This document shows, piece by piece, positions 32,435 to 43,029 of a DNA stretch of 64,000 nt. Every line of letters begins with the position of its first letter. Position 1 is the stretch's first letter. The position numbers and the translations under genes were made by a program. The notes below the pieces were generated by a model. That model made no database searches, was not told the DNA's origin, and was given only the letters and a program-made list of their open reading frames with translations. The stretch spans positions 1 to 64,000 of the forward strand of contig NW_005179102.1 in the NCBI RefSeq assembly GCF_000350225.1, written 5' to 3'. This DNA is from Chondrus crispus (taxonomy: Eukaryota; Rhodophyta; Florideophyceae; Gigartinales; Gigartinaceae).

Positions 32435-33085
32435 CCCGGGCCCGCACTTCCTCGTCGCCGCGCATCCACATCCGCTCCCCAAAGTCGAAGCACCACGCGC
32501 TGCGCAACTCCGCCTTGAAGAATTCCGACCCCCCCACGCACAGCCGCCCGCGCACCACCGCCCCGCCCACGTCGCCACGAGCCTCCGGCATTTCGGGCAG
32601 CCCGGCGTCTCACGCGTCCGCCCCCCGTCGTACGCTTTCATCTACTACACCGCCGTCACGTGCTCGCAGTGCCCGCCCCAGTTCCGCCCACTATGTAGAT
32701 CCGCGTGGCGCGGTTTAAACGGATCCGGGCTAAAATTTGTAGTGTACTGTAGCGCGGCCGCGCTCCGTGTAGCGCGGCCGCGCTCCGCAGTCTGCACAGT
32801 AATTTTAAATTTTACACTTGTCGCCACTTGTCAACCGGTACTGTAGTAGGGCCCCGCCCAGCAGTCTGCACAGTAATTTTAATTTAAACTTTTACACTTG
32901 TCGCCTCTTGTCACCGGGGCGGCCTGGCCTGCGGCCAGGCCCTGCCCCTGGTCGCCACTTGTCACGGTAGCGCCAATGGCAACGCGAGAACGCACACACA
33001 CACATACACAAGTAGACAGACAGACACGAAAATTAGTAGTAGTGCAGAACAAGTGGGCTCCGCGACGCGCGTTCCGCGCCGCAAG
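32435..33085 (-). pseudogene. Kelch repeat relic, copy 2, proximal part with 5' flank
   Basis: It continues copy 2 after the transposon. The minus strand reads PEARGDVGGAVVRGRLCVGG and FFKAELRSAWCFDFGERM, cleaner than in copy 1, followed upstream by the conserved flank with the CA-rich stretch and GAAATTAGTAGTAGTGCAG. A tandem duplication of TGTAGCGCGGCCGCGCTCCG is present at 32750-32784. Confidence 0.55.
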
Positions 33086-33132
33086 TGGGGAGGTATGCGA
33101 AAGAGTTTGAATGTCCAGTAACGGTGTATAGT

Positions 33133-33820
33133 ACTTCAAGCTTTATTTTTACCGCTCTTCCGCCCGCGCTTCTTCTCCATCCCCACCGTCGACACAAACA
33201 TGAACGTCATCTCCCCGCGCCCGTCGCGCTCATCGAACCTCACGCTGATCGTGTTCATCACTCGCGCATCCCGCTCACTCCTGTCCAGATCCGTCCGGTG
33301 CAGCACCACCTCCGTGCGTCTGGGCATCTCCTTCTCCACGTCACCCACCACGTACTACCCGTTCACCACTTCTCTCGTCGCATGCCTTGCCATGGCGAGC
33401 CCTTTCCCGTCCTTGTCCATGGCCACGTACCGGCAGAACGGCGCGTCCTACGCCATCCGCCGCACCACCTCGCGCATACACACTGCGTGCACCCCGGCCC
33501 GCGAGTCCGTCACCGACGCGAAGCCTAACAGCTTCATGACCCTGTACACCTTCTAGCTCACGCGTGTCACGTTCTACCTGCTCACCATACCGTCGCCTGT
33601 GCCGCTGCCCGCCCCGCACTACTCGCCCACGCCCGCCCGCTTCTTCTTCCCCGCTGTCTCCTTCTGGCCCCCACCGCGCGTGCCGCGCGCCCCGGAGCTC
33701 TTCGGCGGTGGCGCCGCCCCAACTATCCCCATCGCGTTCGGCGCCGCCGCAGCCGGCGTCTTCCGCTTCTCCGCCACCCACGTGTGCTCCCTCGCCATCT
33801 GCGCATGGCGCCGCCTCCTG
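33133..33820 (-). pseudogene. Unclassified gene relic, minus strand
   Basis: One minus frame reads protein-like sequence broken by two stops: VYRVMKLLGFASVTDS, then APFCRYVAMDKDGKGLAMAR, then VVGDVEKEMPRRTEVVLHRT, MNTISVRFDERDGRGEMTFM and a basic end KKRGRKSGKNKA. Upstream, MAREHTWVAEKRKTPAAAAP may belong to the N-terminus. No family recognised. It begins 48 bases beyond the Kelch flank. Confidence 0.4.
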
Positions 33821-34675
33821 CCGCGCTCCAGCCTGCTCTCACCGTTACCATCCCCTCCGTCTTTCGCGCCCTCCTGCGCCCGCTTTTCAGCCCATTCCTT
33901 CGCTCTGTCCTCCCCTTCGTCTCCCCCAGCTTTCCGTCTCGCACGGGCGCGCTAGCTCGACGTGCGAGCCACCGGGCGCGAGCCACGCGGCCGCGCTCGA
34001 GCGCGTTCTCCTGCACCGCCGGCTGCGACACCTGCACGGCTCCCAGCGACCGTTTTCCGCTTTCCTTTCCCTTGCGCTGCGCTGCGCTCCCACTTCGCCA
34101 CCCTCTTCCCCCGGGGGCACGGTCCGGTCCCCGCGCTCTGCACCCACCTCCAGCGTCCCCGCGCCCCACGCCCTGCACCCCTCACCCCTCTCGAGACGAT
34201 TCTGCACAACTCTGCCGCCCGGCGCCGGTTCCCAGCCCCTACCCGCCCGCGCGCGTCCTCCTGCCTCGCCGGATGTGACACCTTCTCGGCAAGCAGCGAC
34301 CGAATTCCGCGTTCCTCGCTCCTGCGCCGCGCGCCGCCCTCTCCGTCACCCCCTTCCCCCGAGGTCCGGTCCCCGCGGCCCGCGATCTGCGCTTACCTCC
34401 CGCGCCCCGTCCACGGCCATTGCTGTCCCACACCGCATGTGCCCCTTCGCCTCCGCCTTTGACCCTCCCTTCCCCGCGCCGCTGCCGCTGCCGCGCCGAC
34501 TTCATGCATGTTGGATATGGCTACTACATGTACTGTGCCCCTCCCCCCCATTTACCTGTCTCCTGGCCGGCAGGCACCCCTTTTTGACATAATGCAGAAG
34601 TTTTAAATGGCCCACAGACTTTCTGCCCAAACTTTGGGGTTTCCGCGGGCCGTCTTTCACATAGGACACAAAGTA
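33821..34675. other. GC-rich stretch without a supported gene
   Basis: Long plus-strand frames are Pro/Arg/Ser-rich and caused by base composition. CCCTTCCCC-rich direct repeats near 34100 and 34340 resemble 9060-9290, so this is probably another decayed copy of that repeat family. Confidence 0.35.
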
Positions 34676-37277
34676 CAGTGGTGCCTCGTTAATGAATCTG
34701 CCCTGTGTGCGCCAATGAGGTGGATTCATTACTGGAACGGATTCATTAGCGGTCACACCTGAACGGGCAGTAGAGAGGTATGATAAAATGTATGACACGG
34801 TACAGCAATGCTGCCCTCAGGGCTCTTCTCGCAGCATTTCGTGCAGTGCGCATTGCCAAACTACTGAACAGTATAATGTTATGAAGGAGTGTTCAACCGT
34901 CTCCTTTTGTGCATCGGACTTATTCTAACGAGTATATAAATGACGCCAGTGAGTAGCTACTCACTGGCGTCAAACGACTAGTAAACCATGCTAAAGATCC
35001 ATAAAGGTAGGCCTGAGCCTGTTTGGAACATTGTATCCTGTAGTAGACACACTGAACGCCAACAGACCCGGACATTATGAGCAAATCAAACAAACAGCTG
35101 ACCATTACGGGTACTGCCGCCCAGGAATCACGACGCAGGCAGAAACCACGACGCAGGCAGAAACCTGGATCTAAGAAGAGAAGCTACGGTGCTTCTTTCA
35201 AAAGATCGGCCCTTCAGTACTACGACGACAGTGAGAAACGATCTCTCCTGGACACCGCCAAGCATTTTAAAATTCCTCTCGCAACAGTTAAGTCGATTTA
35301 GCGAAGACGCGAGGCTCTGAGTCAGCATGAACTCGATCAAAGGAAAAGACTCAGGGAGGGAAAGTTTCCAGCTTTGGAAAATATCTCTTGTCTTTCGTAA
35401 GGCTAGCACGGACGCATCGTGTCCTTATCACTGGTGCTGTTATTATGGCAAAGGCAAGGGCGTTGCGTGGGAAGTGTGGTCTCAGTGAGGACGACTTCAG
35501 GGTGAGTCGGGGTTGGCTTCACAAGTTCCTGAGGAGGTCGGGAATGCAAGGCGCTATTCGTTTGTATGGGGAGTCTGGCTCTGTCGATAGAACAGCAGTG
35601 AGGGATGAAATGATTGCGTTCTGTGTAAAGTTGGTGTGGTACCACCCCTCGCGAATCTACAATGAGGGGGAATCTGCATTCATGTACCAGCTGTTGCCAA
35701 ACATTACGTATTTGGCTCCCGAGGAAGATCGAAAGGAGGTCGGAGGCGTTAAAGCAATGAGAAGCAAGAACAGACTCACATTTACAGTTTGCACAAACGC
35801 GACAGGGGACCACATTCTACCAGCTTTCGTGTTGGGAAAGCAGAAGAACCCAAGAGCCTTTGCACTAGCATCCCGAGAAGACGACTTGGAAAGATGCTAT
35901 CGGTCACAGAGCAACGCATGGATGACGGGTATTCTTTTCAACTACTTTGTAACTAACAAATGGTATCCAGAAGTTAGAAGAATTACAAGTGATGAGGTTT
36001 GTATGGCTGTGGATAATGCCAGCTCTCATGGGCAGAACCTTCCCACTTTGGAAGGCGTGGAGTACATCCCACTTCCCCCTAACGTGACTTCTGTGTATCA
36101 ACCCACGGACCAGGGAATCATTCGGGCGATTAAATGCCATGCACGATCAGACCTTCTGGCACAAATTGTGTCTACTCTCGACAATCGTGAAGAGCTCCGA
36201 GCTCTCGGGGACAAGCAGAAGCCTGGAATGAAAGACCTCAAATATGGGCACCCGGCCCATGTGTTGGATGCCATTCAATGCTTGCATAGAGCCATGGAGA
36301 AATGAACAAAAAACACTGTTGTCAATTGCTGGCTTAAATCTGGCATCCTGACTTCTCAGCAAATCAAAAATGTTTGCCAGGAAATTGACAAAAAACCACC
36401 TGTCGAGGCGGCAATGAGAGGCACATGCTCACCTGGACTTGAGGCGGGCATGCAGATGGGTGGTGGTGGGGCGACACGTGGCCCATCAACTGCCAATGAA
36501 AATGGCTCGTCGGAAAGCGACAGCACTGACGATGGAAATGGAACTGGACTTCAGCGCGAAGAGCAGCACGCCAGATATGGACCAAATCTGAGAGATCCTC
36601 CGGAATGGGGAGATGGTGATGCGGAGGATCTGATCAATATGCTCACACCGTCCGTGCGGGCAACGGAGGGCGTTCAGTCAAGAACGGAAATTGAAGCCGC
36701 AGTTGTTGAGTGGCTCGGCGACCTGAGCTCTGGGGAGGCCAGGCCTGCGCGGATTGCGGACAGTGATCCCCAAGCAATTTTTGAGCACTTAGATGTTCTG
36801 GAGCAGGAACAGGAGGAGGCATTGCGAGAGGAACGCGAGCAAGACGCCGTTTTGGAAAGGAAAAAAGCCGAAGAGGAAGCAAATTTATCAAGGGAAAGGT
36901 CTTACAAGGCACTTTGTTCGAACGTGGAATGGATGCGGAATAATGTGGAGGAGGCCAAGTGGAGGGGTGCCAGTGAAATCATTCAAAGAAAGCTGGTAGA
37001 TGTCTTGCGAGTCGCGACGGCGGAAAGAAACGCTGCTGCTCCGCAACAGAAGCAGAAAAGTATCATCGATTTTTTTAAAAAGCAGTAATAAATCAACTCT
37101 CCTCAACATACAAGTATTTGATGTGAATAGAATGTGGTCAGTTCACCTTGTTATTGAAGCATATCGTTATCATACCTCTTATCATACGATTTGTCATAAA
37201 AGGGTGTGTCAAGCCCCGACCCGGATTCATTACTGGAACGGATTCATTAAAGTCGGATTCATTAACGAGGACCCTTG
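34676..37277 (+). mobile_element. pogo/Tigger-type DNA transposon, 2.6 kb, TA duplication
   Basis: The left end is CAGTGGTGCCTCGTTAATGA, the right end inverted is CAAGGGTCCTCGTTAATGA. TA flanks both sides (34674-34675 and 37278-37279), as in Tc1/mariner-pogo insertions. A 27-base block beginning GGATTCATTACTGG lies near both ends (34732-34758 and 37223-37249) in direct orientation. Confidence 0.9.
35077..37088 (+). pseudogene. pogo/Tigger transposase with CENP-B-like HTH, DDE domain and C-terminal PIP-box
   Basis: N-terminal psq-type helix-turn-helix (GASFKRSALQYY, TAKHFKIPLATVKSI), then TAG at 35299 and a frame change near 35390. A CENP-B HTH follows (FRVSRGWLHKFLRRSG). The DDE core shows YNEGESAF, where the family has a catalytic Asp followed by Glu (here Gly-Glu), then CMAVDNASSHG and YQPTDQGIIRAIK, which carry the second and third Asp. 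A TGA at 36303 interrupts the frame, which then continues (NCWLKSGILTSQQ) to an acidic, coiled-coil C-terminus ending QKSIIDFFKKQ, a PCNA-binding PIP-box. The first catalytic residue and two stops mark it as inactive. Confidence 0.85.
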
Positions 37278-37289
37278 TAGATCAGCTGC

Positions 37290-37560
37290 GCACACACACC
37301 GTTTTTAGTACTGTAAATATTTTGCGCACCACGTGTCCCAGTGTCCTGGTGCTTGCCACGTGTCCTCGTGGCTGGCCTGGCCTGTGTCCAGGCCCCGCTC
37401 GTGGCCGCCACTTGTCACGGTAGTGCCGACGTCCGCCAATAGGTACACGCGAAGGAGCGCACAAACACACATACACAAACAGACACACATACACGGAAAT
37501 TAGTAATAGTGCAGGACTGCCGTTCGCGATGCTCTTGGGCTCAACATAGCTGCAGCTCCA
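37290..37560 (-). repeat. Third, shortened copy of the Kelch-family 5' flank
   Basis: It shares CCACGTGTCCTCGTGGC, TGGCCTGG...CAGGCC, CCACTTGTCACGGTAG, the CA-rich stretch and GAAATTAGTAATAGTGCAGG with 8770-9040, but no Kelch coding sequence follows. Confidence 0.6.
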
Positions 37561-38382
37561 TAACACTGCCATGTAGCACACGTGAGACACAACAGGAAAT
37601 GTCCCTCATTCGACGAAAACCTGGCAGACACGTGGCATGGGCACCTGCACCGGCACGCAGTTTCAACAACTGTGCCTTGAGTCAATGCCTATCGGCGGCT
37701 TCCAATTGTTTGTATGTAACCCATAGAGCCACAGTAAATTGTGTCTCGTTGCAGCCATAGACCTTTTTGCCCTCTCCTTCCAATGTAAAAACAGGCTCCC
37801 AATCCACGCTTCTCCCTTTCCTCTTCTCTCGTTGCTCTTCTCCTCTTCTCCCCTCCTCTAGGAGCACCCCTACTGGTTTAGTTATATTTGGAGGTTAAAT
37901 ATGAGAAATTTAGCGTTTGGAGAAAGCGATTCTAGGCGCAACACTACCGGTTAGAGGGCAAATTCAATCGTGTTGTGCAGTGATTGGATCTTTCGGCAGC
38001 CGTGGTCATCCAGTACGAGGGATGGTAGTGGTGGTGCTGTACGGATATACTGTGGGGGACGTCTCCGGTTCGCATCTCCTTAAGCCCCACATGACACCAT
38101 CATGCCCTGGAGGAAGGGCAGGGAGGAGAGGAGGAGGAAAGGGAGAAGGGAAGGCGTCAGGAAGAATGCAGGAGGGTGGCAATAGCGGGTAATTTCAGCT
38201 TGGGATGGGGGTGTTGGGGGTGTTCCCTGTGCACAGAGAACATTGCTCGCGCCCAGTCAATAGAATTGGCGTGGGTTTTTGGTAATTTTTCCAGGTGGCG
38301 CAATTCTACTCGCATCTCTATTTGCGCCAGTGAGTAAATCTGTCCCCATCCGGTCGGCTGCTTGGAGATAGATTTACTCAAA
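37561..38382. other. No gene recognised
   Basis: Contains a pyrimidine-rich patch (37795-37860) and a G/A-rich patch (38100-38190). GATAGATTTACTCA at 38369 and GAGTAAATCT at 38331 form a small inverted repeat beside the solo LTR target. Confidence 0.35.
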
Positions 38383-38387
38383 ACGGG

Positions 38388-39034
38388 TGTCGTGCACTAC
38401 AGCCACGGGTGGCGGCTGTAGGCAGAGCGACGCGCGTTCGGACGCGTAAGGAAATTCGGGAGACCACCCGGTGGATGACCGGAACCGGGATCCGGGCGCG
38501 GCTTGCGCGGTAGGAAAGTAGCAACGTAGTCAGCAATAAACAGGGTGAATTAAAGGAAAAACAGAACTAACAGAACGGACAGCACAGTAATTAACGTAGC
38601 GCTCGCGCGGTTGGGGGCGACGCGCGCGGGGAAGGCAGTTGGGATCCCAGGGGTGTAGATGGCTCGGTCGGTATGGGCGAGCCAGTACCGAGTCGAGGCT
38701 ACAACCTCCAATCCAGAAACCAAGGTAAAAGACCCGAGGCTTCGTGCCTCTTTACTTTGAGTATCGGGTTGACTATATAGTCCCCCGCCGCCGTAATGGC
38801 GAAGCTAAATTATACTGTAAATTAGAATAACTAGGAAGGAACGGGTGTAGCCCCGAGGGGACCAAGTACAGCCCCCATAGGCCCTATGGGATGCGGAGGG
38901 ATTACACGTGTCCACGGGGAGGTCCGGTAGAGCGGCAGGGGGGGTCCACGGATACCCGTGGTACACGTGGTGGCGGCGAGCGCGATTTTGGCCGCTAGGG
39001 ACAGCTGTCCCGTTACTTAGCACAGTGCACTACA
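38388..39034 (-). repeat. Solo LTR of the LTR1 family with TSD ACGGG
   Basis: TGTCGTGCAC to GTGCACTACA, 647 bp, the same length as the Element II 3' LTR and nearly the same sequence. ACGGG at 38383-38387 is repeated at 39035-39039. It arose by recombination between the two LTRs of a full element. Confidence 0.93.
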
Positions 39035-39131
39035 ACGGGAAATTTTTTAGAGATACTCACTCCACTCCACTAGAGTTGCTCGTGACCAAATGTATCTCCA
39101 AAAATCAAAAAATCACTCATTTACTCAACCG

Positions 39132-41971
39132 CTAGTGTCTAGACGACAGGCAATTTGCCTCATATGAGGTCACCCTTGACCTCATTTGAGGTCAAATGCT
39201 CTACAGTAAAATTTAAACAAAAAAGTTAAGATTTTCGCAAGTATAGAACAAAAGGAGCACAATTTTTACGAAGTAGAACTTTGAACGACTATAAAGACAA
39301 CTATAAACGACTAGTTAGTAACTGACAAGCCAGCTCAGTGTTGTGCAAGGATCGCTGAGTCTTACAGGCCGGAGTTCAACTCCTCGCTGAGCACTTTAGT
39401 CGTCGAAAAATGCCTTCGGGGATCTCGATGTTTCTTGTTCGTGACCTGCAGCCCAGGACGCTTTATAGCGCCCACTCGAACATGAGATTGAATACGGTGA
39501 CATCTCATAAAGGGGCATTCCGACACGGCTGCAGGTCTTCCAAGCAAGTCTTTAGACGCAGGATAGAACCATAGGGGACAAAAGGAGTTTTTTATCTCTT
39601 TGTGCTCTATTTTACTCAAATACTGACCAATTTAGTCAGTTTTAATGGCCGAGAACGCCTTAAGCACTAATAGTACTTACCTTTGTAAGTAAGATCGTGT
39701 CGTTCGTCGACGTGTTTCTTAAAACAGTCACGCCCAGTCTGGTGATGACAAAGGTATACTTCTTTGTCAAGATATATCTTGCAGGCTGAGCAGATAAACT
39801 TTGACTTTTTTGTACCTTTGCAAATATTGCATCTGGATTGATAAAGAGCACAAGTCTCCTCGCCAGATGCGCTTTTCCTCTTGCGAGTGGTTGGAGTTAG
39901 GTGAGTACCAATTCCACTGCCAAACCCAACATCTTCATCTTCAACAGCACTTCAACTGTCTGATTCTCGCTGACGTAACGATATACGATCATATTTGTTA
40001 TCAATCAACTGGTTAGCAAGCTCACAATTAAACTGATTTAGAGACATCTTAGAACCATCTCCTTCTGCACCTGCATACAGTTTCCATGCATCCACAATGC
40101 AAATGGACAATAAAGAAGTGTTGACACGCATTGACCACTCCTTGATTCGAACTTCTTTTCCAAGCCGAGATCATCCTGACGAGATCTGTTGTGGCAGTCA
40201 ATCTGAGAGCAAGTTTCATAATACTGCTCGCAGACTGAGAGAATACGGATAGACAATTCCTCTTTTCTTGTCACGCCATGACGTGTACGCCATCTCTCGC
40301 GGTAGATTGGAGTTCCTTCGTTGGATGTTCCGAAAGAACTAATAAAGTACCTGCGGTTTCGGTCCTCTCCTATCACTGCCATAAGGTGAGGCCCGACCAC
40401 AGGCTTCGAAACTAGTGTGACGTGCTCTCCCTTTTCAGCAATCTCCAGATGAGATTGATATTTCATCGGATATTTCTTGGTAGATGTCTTCACCACACCT
40501 GTGAATCTAAGACCTTTCTCATAAAGTGATTCAGCCGTGTGGACAGAAGCAAGGTACGAATCCGCGCAGACAACACGATTGGTGTGAAACTATGGCTGTA
40601 ACAACCTCAAAGTCACTGCGGTTCCGTGTAAGTGGTCACCTTCAAAATCCTTTAAAGAAGTCTCCTCAGCTGAGACGACGTTCTCAATTCTTACGATGAT
40701 TCCACTTTTTCCACATGCAGCAGTCTTCAACTCACAGCCATTCTCGGGTTTTCGGTCCATGGCAACATAATGAGGAAGAACAGTTTCAATCCAATCTCTT
40801 CCAAGTCCATAGCAGCGTGACATACTCTCATCAACGCAGATGTTCTGGGATGGAATCACATGAGATGCTCTGTGATCATTGATTGCGACCATGAAGTCCC
40901 TGATCATACCCCATCTGTCATTTGCGTCAGCTGGAAAGCTAAACGTGACATTGTGACGAAGCTCCTCGAATCTTCCGCGGGAGATGATGTTTCCGAATTG
41001 AGGTTGCGGGAGATATTTGCTGGTTTCCTGTGAGCTCCAAAGAGACCTTCTGGTGCTGAATTCAATCCGAGTCATAAGGATTAGCACGCCGAAAAACTTC
41101 AAAATTTCACCTGTTGTAGTCAAGCGAAGTCCCCTTGATTCCATTGCATCATTGTTGTAGGAAACCATTAACGCCAAGTGCTCCTGTGGGAACATCCACA
41201 TGAAGTAGTCCATGAGATCATTTGAGATGGACTGTGACCACGGGATATAATCTCATCAATCGGTCCAATCACCTTCCATCTTCTCGGCGGTATCATACTA
41301 TTTAAATGCATCGTGACTTCCTCACGCTTCCAGGCCCGGCCGTGGACATTCACGAGGCCATCTCGGGAATCCATTTCGTAACTCTCGGAGATCCTCGTAC
41401 TCGGGCGGAGTGCTCCTTCCAGTGGCGTCACGCGGTCCTCTGTAGGCTCCGGTCGCGCATAATGTTCAGTTTCTTGATGGATATGATCTTCAGGACCGTC
41501 ATCGATCAGCTCCATCACTTCACCAGCCTTGATGTTAGCTATGCGAAGCGTGACTTCCTTGACGCCATCTGATAATTCCCATTTAGCCCTGACTGAAGTG
41601 ACACTGCGACCCTTCACTTTGTCAGTTTTCATGCCAATGACAGTTCCCGTGACCAACTTGATCTTCCAGGCGGCTCTATACATGCGACGACATTTACTCT
41701 GAGCTGTAAGAAGTCTTGCACGAGTGTGGACGCGGTTACCTGCAATAATTCGAGGATCATTGACGCTCACCATTTTGAAGAAATTTAGGGAAGAGGAAGA
41801 CGAAAGTGTTGATTAGGGAAGACTGAGATACGGAATTGAATGTTCCTGGTTTGCCAACGTTTAGTCGTAAGCTTTTCACTACAGTAGCGATAAATTTCTA
41901 CAATTATTCGAATTGCAAAAGCCCGCCTAAAAACTGGCCTCATATGAGGTCATTTGTCACCTAGACACTAG
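39132..41971 (-). mobile_element. piggyBac-like DNA transposon, about 2.8 kb
   Basis: The inverted ends share CTAGTGTCTAG (39132-39142, and CTAGACACTAG at 41961-41971), followed inward at each end by the palindrome CCTCATATGAGG. The transposase between them is of the piggyBac family. The TTAA target duplication usual for this family is not visible at these ends, so the true limits may differ by some bases. Confidence 0.75.
39667..41773 (-). pseudogene. piggyBac-type transposase with C-terminal Cys-rich domain
   Basis: Order on the minus strand: basic N-terminal part (41773-41168); core beginning EHLALMVSYNN, LKFFGVLILMTRIEF; ICVDESMSRCYG, VVCADSYLASVHTAE and IDCHNRSRQDD, which supply the three catalytic Asp of DDE_Tnp_1_7; then GFGSGIGTHLTPTTRKRK and the zinc domain CNICKGTKKSKFICSAC...CHHQTGRDCFKKH that binds the element ends. 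Breaks are few: a frame change near 41200, an in-frame TAG at 40590-40592 and a frame change near 40030. The gene may therefore have died recently. The catalytic and zinc residues are all still readable. Confidence 0.85.
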
Positions 41972-42065
41972 GGGTGCTCTAAGTGTCTCTTGAAGACAAG
42001 CGATTTCCTCATATGAGGTCAGGCATGGCCTCACATGAGGCCAGCTTTTTTGCAAAAATTATATA

Positions 42066-42317
42066 CAGTGGATCCTCGCTAACTGCACTGCATATCTGTT
42101 GCCATAAGTTTTTACCTGTTTCATACTAAGCCTTTGTATTAGGGTTCGATATGATAACGATCACTTTCTTCATGCAGTTATACGGTACCAAGGGTACAGT
42201 ATGCAGTTCAATATCATATACAGGCTGGAATCGCTGCTCCGCAGCCGGTAGCTGACGAACGCATGCAGTAATCGAGAATATGCAGAAACCGAGCATGCAG
42301 TTAGCGAGGATCCACTG
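42066..42317. mobile_element. pogo-type MITE, 252 bp, TA duplication
   Basis: It begins CAGTGGATCCTCGCTAACTG and ends with its exact reverse complement; TA flanks both ends (42064-42065 and 42318-42319). The ends resemble those of the pogo element at 34676 (CAGTGG..CCTCG), so a pogo transposase probably mobilised it. Further copies of TGCA-centred words fill the interior. Confidence 0.88.
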
Positions 42318-42319
42318 TA

Positions 42320-42813
42320 CAGTAACGTTGTTCGTAAAATAACGCGTTGTTTTTTTCCATTTGCCCACAAACTCTCTGGACGTAAAGTAAACCCGAGTTT
42401 GAAAAATCCCACCACGAGTTTTGCGGACTGACCTCCAGCAAGGTACCTGCCCGCAACAAACGCAAGTCTGGCACATCGTTGTGCCGTCCGACGGATCACG
42501 TGCACCTGGGCGAATACTCACTGAAGCGAATATTGTAGCTCGCCACAAGGATAGAAAGGTTGTCAGTCGAAAGGGCGATGTGTTTCGTCTTCTTGACAGG
42601 CTGAGGGGGGCCGTTTGGAGAGGACCGCTTTTTAGAGGCTTCTTCCTGTCTCTGTTCTGCGACTGCTTTGCCGGCATATGTGACAGATCTTGTGGTGCTT
42701 TGATCCGTTGATGGACTCTGGGTAAATGAAGTGATAGAGGCGTCCATGACGCAAACAGGTACGACCCGTGCAGTATGAGACTCGCTTGTGCTGATGAGAG
42801 AGCGGAAATCCAA
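42320..42813 (-). pseudogene. Unclassified coding remnant, minus strand
   Basis: An ATG at 42738 starts MDASITSFTQSP and a Lys/Pro/Gln-rich basic stretch. After a frame change the sequence TMCQTCVCCGQVPC and REFVGKWKKTTRYF follows. It could be the N-terminus of a transposase, but the match is too short to name. Confidence 0.25.
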
Positions 42814-43029
42814 CTTCGTTTTCCTTCAAGACGGGTCGATCCGGCACTGCTGTAGTCAGGCGGATGTGAAAACTCGTGGAAAACTCACATGCCCCGAGTT
42901 TTCGGTATGCTGTGAGTTTTGCAAAACTCGTTGTCTGCAAAATTTGCAATCAGAAAATCTGAGCAAACTCGCGGCCAAAACACGTGTTTTCGCGACTTCA
43001 CGGACAACGTTATTAAATCGAAACTTTAT

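Noticed and set aside
33564..34592. 342-codon plus-strand frame
   Set aside because: Low-complexity Pro/Ser/Arg sequence in GC-rich DNA, mirrored by open frames on the other strand; the protein-like signal is on the minus strand at 33133-33820.
39333..39393. tRNA-like sequence with complementary ends GCTCAG...CTGAGC and GGAGTTCAACTCC
   Set aside because: Only 61 bases, the T-arm has a mismatch, and no proper D-arm or anticodon arm can be drawn; not a tRNA gene.
41306..41572. 88-codon plus-strand frame inside the piggyBac element
   Set aside because: Shadow of the transposase N-terminal region on the other strand.
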